64,000 nucleotides of DNA, taken from Caproiciproducens sp. CPB-2. GTDB lineage: Bacteria > Bacillota > Clostridia > Oscillospirales > Acutalibacteraceae. The stretch lies in the NCBI RefSeq assembly GCF_036287215.1, contig NZ_CP142860.1, positions 806,001-870,000 on the forward strand, written 5' to 3'. The notes beneath the pieces were generated by a model, which had not been told where the DNA came from, made no database searches, and was given only the letters and a program-made list of their open reading frames with translations. Positions 59,431 through 64,000 of the stretch are shown piece after piece (the first letter of the stretch is position 1; each line of letters opens with the position of its first letter). The position numbers and the translations under genes are program-made.

Positions 59431-60678
59431 TTGAGTAATGATCGCAATTGGCGGGAAAAAGAGCGCAGCCTTTCGGAAGTGATCCGGAAATATCCCGACG
59501 TTTCCCCGTTTGTCATTATAAAAACCGATGTGCAGCGCAGAGGGGTTCTCTATACCGAAAAGGCTCTCGCCGCCGTCGATCCGGACATCCATCTTACCAA
59601 ATTGCGCAGCGATTACAGCAATAAGGAGGATTTGACGCCTGTTTCTCTTACGATGCGGGACGGCACCTCCATTAACGTCGGGGACGAGGGTAGCGGGGAC
59701 GCGCATAGCGACAGAGACCCCTACCAAGTGGATGTGGTGGATGGAAAAATCGTATTGGTGGATGAAGGAAACGTCATTGAAGAGGTTTCTTACTGGGAAA
59801 AGCCGGATTATTATGAAAAAGTAACCTCACGGGGTACTCCCATGTGGCATGTGGTTTCTCCCCGCCCGCAGCGGCTGTGCATCCATCCCCACCAGCAATG
59901 CGATTTTTGGAAAACGCCCGGCTACGGCTGCAAGTTCTGTACCATGTCCGCCGTTTACCACGCGGGCAACAAGCCGGAGCTGCTGAACACGCAGGATATT
60001 GTGGAGACTGTGGCCGAGGCACTCAAGGAGCCGGGGCGCAATGTCAATATCTTCCTGACGGGCGGAACGCTGAGGGGCGGGAAAAATTTCCTGGACGAGG
60101 AGCTCGACTGTTATATTGACATTCTGGCAGGAATCACCAGGCTGTTTGGGGGAAAGCGTTTTCCGAGCCAGCTGATCAGCACGGCCTTCTCACGGGAGCA
60201 GCTCCGGCGCCTGCACGACAGCACGGGCCTTGCTTCCTATACGGCGGACCTCGAGGTGCTCAATAAAAGCCTGTTTGAATGGATCTGTCCGGGCAAGGCG
60301 GCGACGATCGGTTATGAGGAATGGAAAAACCGTTTGTATGAGGCTGTAGAGATATTCGGACGCGGCAATGTGGACACCGGAATCGTGGCGGGCGTGGAAC
60401 TCGCGCAGCCAAACGGCTTTCAAACAGAGGAGGAGGCTCTGGAATCCACCCTCTCCGAAGCGGATGAAATATCCTCCCACGGCGTGGGGGTGGTCGGCTG
60501 CGTGTGGAAGGTGCATCCCGGTTCTGTTTTTCGTAAGCAGACGTCTCCCAGCCTGGAATATTACGTGCGTCTTGCCCGCGGGCTTGACCAGATACGCCGG
60601 AAATACAACCTTAGTATCGATATGGACAATTACCGGCGGTGCGGCAACCATCCCGATACGGATCTTTCCAGAATTTAG
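59431..60678 (+). CDS. Radical SAM protein with C-x9-C-x2-C cluster motif (module B)
   Basis: A 415-aa paralog of the protein at 47306. The cluster motif is QCDFWKTPGYGCKFC; shared blocks include VIRKYPDVSPFVIIKTDVQRRG, LISTAFSREQLRRLHD, ASYTADLEVLN and CGNHPDTDLSRI. TTG 59431 is chosen because AGGCGGA lies upstream and it aligns the N-terminus with the paralog; ATG 59404 has no ribosome site. Confidence 0.87.
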   Translation: MSNDRNWREKERSLSEVIRKYPDVSPFVIIKTDVQRRGVLYTEKALAAVDPDIHLTKLRSDYSNKEDLTPVSLTMRDGTSINVGDEGSGDAHSDRDPYQVDVVDGKIVLVDEGNVIEEVSYWEKPDYYEKVTSRGTPMWHVVSPRPQRLCIHPHQQCDFWKTPGYGCKFCTMSAVYHAGNKPELLNTQDIVETVAEALKEPGRNVNIFLTGGTLRGGKNFLDEELDCYIDILAGITRLFGGKRFPSQLISTAFSREQLRRLHDSTGLASYTADLEVLNKSLFEWICPGKAATIGYEEWKNRLYEAVEIFGRGNVDTGIVAGVELAQPNGFQTEEEALESTLSEADEISSHGVGVVGCVWKVHPGSVFRKQTSPSLEYYVRLARGLDQIRRKYNLSIDMDNYRRCGNHPDTDLSRI

Positions 60679-60691
60679 GAGGAGAACGATG

Positions 60692-61165
60692 ATGAGTGCA
60701 ATACTCGGCGAAGAAATCAAGCGGGCACTTGCCGATCCCGGAACGGTCCGGGCCGTGGCCACCGTGGGGAAGGACGGCGCTCCGCATATCGCATTCAAAC
60801 AATCTCTCAGGCTGCGCGGGGATGGGAACCTTGAGTACGACGAGGGGATTGAAACGTCCCAAACCAATAAAAACCTCGTGTATTCCATCTGGTTCGGGAA
60901 AACCGTTTCCATCAGCCTGCTGACCCCGGACCGGTGCGGCTACAACATCGTGGGGCGTCCCCTTCGGGTGCTGATCGCGGGAAGGGAATTCCGTACGCAC
61001 TACACAGCGGCCCGGGAAGAACGGGGGGATATCGATCTGTCTGCCGTTTGGGTGATTGAACCGGTCGCGTCGTATGAACAGAGCTTTGACAAACGCAGGC
61101 AGGAGGAAGAGGCGGCACACCCCCTGCTGCAGCATTTAGACCGCCTGACCGTAACCGGTCAATAA
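60692..61165 (+). CDS. Pyridoxamine-phosphate-oxidase-like flavin split-barrel protein (module B)
   Basis: A 157-aa paralog of 48578-49039 (ATVGKDGAPHIAFKQSL, ETSQTNKNLVYSIWFGK). Two adjacent ATGs (60689, 60692) follow AGGAGGAG that begins inside the radical SAM stop. Confidence 0.85.
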   Translation: MSAILGEEIKRALADPGTVRAVATVGKDGAPHIAFKQSLRLRGDGNLEYDEGIETSQTNKNLVYSIWFGKTVSISLLTPDRCGYNIVGRPLRVLIAGREFRTHYTAAREERGDIDLSAVWVIEPVASYEQSFDKRRQEEEAAHPLLQHLDRLTVTGQ

Positions 61166-61193
61166 CTATTTTTAAAATTTGAGGAGAAATTTC

Positions 61194-62267
61194 ATGATGA
61201 AAAACCATTTAAAAAGGAGTAAGCCTTTCATTCCGGTGCTGATTCTGGCGACCCTTCTGTCGGTATCCGGGTGCGCGTCCGCGGCTCCGTCTTCCGGTAC
61301 CTCGCAGGCGGTCGCCTCCGCTCCCGCGTCCTCCGCTTCCGCTTCGGCGCAGGAGTCCGAAAAAGATTACGGTGGGCTGACCATCCATATCGCCACCCAG
61401 CCCAGCCAGACCCAGCCCGCCCTGGCGGAGGAGCTTGGCTATTTTAAGGAGGAATTCGGCAAGAACAACATCAATTTCGATGTGCGTACCTTTGCTTCCG
61501 GCCCTCCGATCATCGAGGCGTTTGCCGCCGGTGATATCGATATCGGTCAGGTGGGCGCGCAGCCGGCCGTCCAGGCGGCCGCCAACGATATTCCGCTTAA
61601 AATCATCGCCGCCTATATGACCGGAAACGGCAAGGGCGACGGCCTGCTTGCCCGAAAGGGTTCCGGCATCAATGCGCTCGCAGATATCCGCGGGAAGAAA
61701 GTCGGCGTGCAGATCGGTTCCAATTCCCATATGCTCCTGCTGCGGATTCTGGAGTCGGTCAACCTGACCGAAAAAAACATCCAGCTGGTAAACCTTTCTT
61801 TCACGGACATCAACACCGCGCTGGAGGCCGGCAATATCGACGCCGGCGTCAGCCAGCTTCCGCAGCTGCAGACCGTAATCGACAACGGGACCGCCACCCT
61901 GCTGGAGGTAGACGGCTCTCAATTTCCAAGAACGTCGAGCGTCATTATCGTTTCGGAGGAATTTACCAAAAAATATCCCGAGCTGATTCCCCGCATCCTG
62001 AAAACGCTGGACAAAACGGTTACTTATTGCAAGGAACACGAGGACGAGGCGATCAAGATTCTTTCCAAGAGAAACGGCGTGGCGGAAAACTCTTATAAAG
62101 CGTCCTTTGCTTCCACTGAATTTTCATTATATCTGGACAAAGAACGGCTCGGTACCCTACAGGACACAAAGGAGTTCCTGCAGGAACAGGGTACCATAAA
62201 AGACGTGGACCTGGACCAGATTATCGACACCTCTTATCTGGAGAAAGCAGGAATCAGCAAAAATTAA
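61194..62267 (+). CDS. Sulfonate/taurine-type ABC substrate-binding lipoprotein (module B)
   Basis: A 357-aa binding protein: signal peptide with lipobox SVSGC, Ser/Ala linker, then TFASGPPIIEAFAAGDIDIGQVG-like core (split: ASGPPIIEAF, DIDIGQVGAQPAV) and IRGKKVGVQIGSNSHMLLL. Diverged from module A protein, suggesting a different ligand. GAGGAG before the start. Confidence 0.9.
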   Translation: MMKNHLKRSKPFIPVLILATLLSVSGCASAAPSSGTSQAVASAPASSASASAQESEKDYGGLTIHIATQPSQTQPALAEELGYFKEEFGKNNINFDVRTFASGPPIIEAFAAGDIDIGQVGAQPAVQAAANDIPLKIIAAYMTGNGKGDGLLARKGSGINALADIRGKKVGVQIGSNSHMLLLRILESVNLTEKNIQLVNLSFTDINTALEAGNIDAGVSQLPQLQTVIDNGTATLLEVDGSQFPRTSSVIIVSEEFTKKYPELIPRILKTLDKTVTYCKEHEDEAIKILSKRNGVAENSYKASFASTEFSLYLDKERLGTLQDTKEFLQEQGTIKDVDLDQIIDTSYLEKAGISKN

Positions 62268-62286
62268 CCGGAAGGGACGCTTTTGT

Positions 62287-63066
62287 ATGACTTCAAACCT
62301 GAAAAACCGGGTTATCAGGATCGGCCTGGGGTGCGTTCTGCCGGCGGTGCTGATCCTGACCTGGGAAATTCTGGGGCGGCAGGGAATCATCAACCGCTCC
62401 ATCTTCCCTTATCCCACACGCATTTTTGAAACCTATCTGGATATGGTGCGGAAGGGCAGCATACAAAAGGATCTTTCCGTAAGTGCGGGGCGGGTTATCA
62501 AGGGCTTTTGCATTGGTTCCGTCCTGGGGCTGAGTATCGGCGTTATCATCGGTCTTTCCAAAACGGCAAACAGCCTTGCGGCCTCCATCATCGGGCTTCT
62601 GCGCCCGATCCCTATGATCGCGTGGGTCCCTCTGCTCATTTTGTGGATGGGGATCGACGAAGCTTCCAAGGTGACGCTCATTTCAATCGGTACCTTTTGG
62701 CCGGTGGTGATCAACACCAGCCGCGGGATACTCAACAGCGATAAAAAGCTGCTGGAGGTGGGCACTATTCTGGAGAAAACCCGATTTCAGATGCTTACCA
62801 AGGTGGTTTTGCCCGGTGCGTTTCCCTTTATTTTTACCGGCCTGCGTCTGGGAGTGAGCAGCGCGTGGACCTGTGTCGTAACGGCGGAAGCCATCGCGGC
62901 CGCCTCGGGCATCGGCTACCTGATCATGTATGCGCGCGAGCTTTCACAGCCGCCCGTAATGTTCTCCGGCGTAATCACCATCGGCTTGGTGGGATTGCTT
63001 CTCGATACGGTTCTGCAGCAAATCGAAAAGCACGTTTTGCGCTGGAACGAGACTGATGGAAAGTAG
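62287..63066 (+). CDS. ABC transporter permease, SsuC/TauC type (module B)
   Basis: A 259-aa six-helix permease with EAA loop VGTILEKTRFQMLTKVVLPG. Paralog of 49067-49864; same operon as its binding protein and ATPase. Confidence 0.92.
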   Translation: MTSNLKNRVIRIGLGCVLPAVLILTWEILGRQGIINRSIFPYPTRIFETYLDMVRKGSIQKDLSVSAGRVIKGFCIGSVLGLSIGVIIGLSKTANSLAASIIGLLRPIPMIAWVPLLILWMGIDEASKVTLISIGTFWPVVINTSRGILNSDKKLLEVGTILEKTRFQMLTKVVLPGAFPFIFTGLRLGVSSAWTCVVTAEAIAAASGIGYLIMYARELSQPPVMFSGVITIGLVGLLLDTVLQQIEKHVLRWNETDGK

Positions 63067-63074
63067 ATATCAAA

Positions 63075-63854
63075 ATGGCTGAAAATAAAAACATAGATAT
63101 AGCAGGTGTCTCAAAAACCTTCAGGCTTTCGTCCGGGGACCTGCCGGTGCTCAACAGCATCGATTTGCAGATCGAAAGCGGCGAGTTTATCAGTGTGGTG
63201 GGCGCCAGCGGGTGCGGCAAAAGCACCCTTTTACGGATTCTTTCCGGGCTGGAAACAGCCACCACGGGCGAGGTGCGGATCGGCGGGCGCAAAGTGGAGC
63301 GCCCCAGCGTGCTTACGGGCGTGATCTTCCAGGAATCCAGGCTGTTCCCATGGCTGAACGTAGAGCAAAATATCGCGTTCGGCATCCATCAAAAAATCGA
63401 TAAGGAGCAAAGGGCGCGGTCCATAGCGGAACATATCGAACTGGTGGGGCTGAAAGGTTTTGAGAAGGCGTTGCCAAAGCAGCTTTCCGGTGGAATGCAG
63501 CAGCGGGTGAGCATCGCCCGTGCGCTGATCAATCAGCCCAACGTGCTTCTGCTGGATGAGCCGTTCGGCGCGCTGGACGCTCTCACCCGAATCCACATGC
63601 AGAATGAGATTCTGCGGATATGGGACAAAGAAAAATCGACGATGGTTTTAGTCACCCATGATGTGGACGAGGCAATCTTTCTGAGCGACCGGATTGTGCT
63701 CTTATCAAATCGTCCGGGAGAGGTCAAGAAAGTGATCTCCGTCGGTCTGAACCGCCCCAGGGACCGCAGCAGCGCCCGCTTCATCGAGATCCGCAAAGAA
63801 ATTTACACTCATTTTTTCGAGGACTCCTCCCTGTCGATCGAATACTATCTGTAG
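63075..63854 (+). CDS. ABC transporter ATP-binding protein, SsuB/TauB type (module B)
   Basis: A 259-aa ATPase: GASGCGKST, FQESRLFPW, LSGGMQQRVS, LLLDEPFGALD, VTHDVDEA. Closes module B, nine bases after the permease; followed by a terminator. Confidence 0.94.
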   Translation: MAENKNIDIAGVSKTFRLSSGDLPVLNSIDLQIESGEFISVVGASGCGKSTLLRILSGLETATTGEVRIGGRKVERPSVLTGVIFQESRLFPWLNVEQNIAFGIHQKIDKEQRARSIAEHIELVGLKGFEKALPKQLSGGMQQRVSIARALINQPNVLLLDEPFGALDALTRIHMQNEILRIWDKEKSTMVLVTHDVDEAIFLSDRIVLLSNRPGEVKKVISVGLNRPRDRSSARFIEIRKEIYTHFFEDSSLSIEYYL

Positions 63855-63917
63855 TTTCATTTTCCCGTCTTGCATACTATCCGGAGCATCTGAAAATTCA
63901 GCACTATATCATATCAG

Positions 63918-63960
63918 GAAAGCCGCAGCCAGACCGATTGGAATGGTTGCGGCTTTCTTT
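63918..63960 (+). terminator. Terminator of module B
   Basis: GAAAGCCGCAGCCA and TGGTTGCGGCTTTC (one G-T pair) followed by TTT. Confidence 0.8.
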
Positions 63961-64000
63961 AACGGCATCTCTTTTTCCATTAAAAAGGGAGACCTTTTAC

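Overview
The window looks like a spore-forming, anaerobic Gram-positive bacterium of the Clostridia, probably an Oscillospiraceae/Caproiciproducens-like lineage (inference). Reasons: moderately high GC, strong GGAGG-type ribosome binding sites, and several spore genes (coat transglutaminase Tgl, small acid-soluble spore protein Tlp, a GerAB-type germinant permease, a LysM-GH18 cortex/coat hydrolase). Anaerobe features are a flavodiiron protein, rubredoxin, an acyl-CoA dehydrogenase, Pta and ferredoxin-type sulfite reductase. No rRNA, tRNA, CRISPR array, insertion sequence or prophage was seen.

Layout. 1-12.5 kb: the start of a cbiM cobalt/nickel transporter gene with a leader attenuator, an Fe-S flavoprotein, uppP, the tgl pair, split coaB/coaC, then a metal-handling block (DUF2318 protein, an HMA-SafE-cupredoxin fusion, a tiny PDCC protein) whose two promoters share one operator-like motif and which adjoins a two-component system; then rhodanese and pta. 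12.9-16.6 kb: a sulfur amino-acid block with a CymR-like Rrf2 regulator, a transsulfuration PLP enzyme behind a leader ORF, and cysK behind a structured leader. 16.8-20.6 kb: a second, cysteine-bearing Rrf2 regulator, an acyl-CoA dehydrogenase/ETF-alpha/rubredoxin fusion and a flavodiiron protein, likely an O2/NO defence unit; a matching operator-like palindrome precedes both the regulator and its target. 21.7-33 kb: a self-contained PTS regulon (own HPr, PRD regulator, own EI, galactitol-type EIIA/B/C) plus a dehydrogenase/aldolase/alcohol dehydrogenase pathway for an unidentified alditol. 33.7-41.3 kb: a rare conserved operon with a PRD regulator, amidohydrolase, lone PRD protein, SFCGS protein, DUF4312, DUF4311, DUF4310, DgaE, DgaF and a second accessory HPr: apparently an uncharacterised transporter feeding an amino-sugar-acid pathway. 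41.5-44.7 kb: GerAB-like permease, DUF2798 protein with a leader terminator, small unknown genes.

44.9-63.9 kb is the most striking part: a sulfur-acquisition island. metK is followed by a module of sulfonate-type ABC binding protein, radical SAM protein with a C-x9-C-x2-C cluster motif, flavin split-barrel protein, permease and ATPase. A paralogous copy of the module ends the window. Between them sit opposing operons for protein-thiocarboxylate homocysteine synthesis: sulfite reductase, TusA, MetY, a lone receiver domain, ThiF-like activator and a ThiS-like carrier with a C-terminal tail beyond its glycines; and, divergently, a JAMM protease likely to trim that tail, a sensorless histidine kinase and an AraC-type response regulator. 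My reading (inference) is that an organosulfur compound is imported, attacked by the radical SAM/flavoprotein pair, reduced by the sulfite reductase, loaded on the carrier and delivered to O-acetylhomoserine, with MetK recycling methionine to the SAM needed by the radical enzymes.
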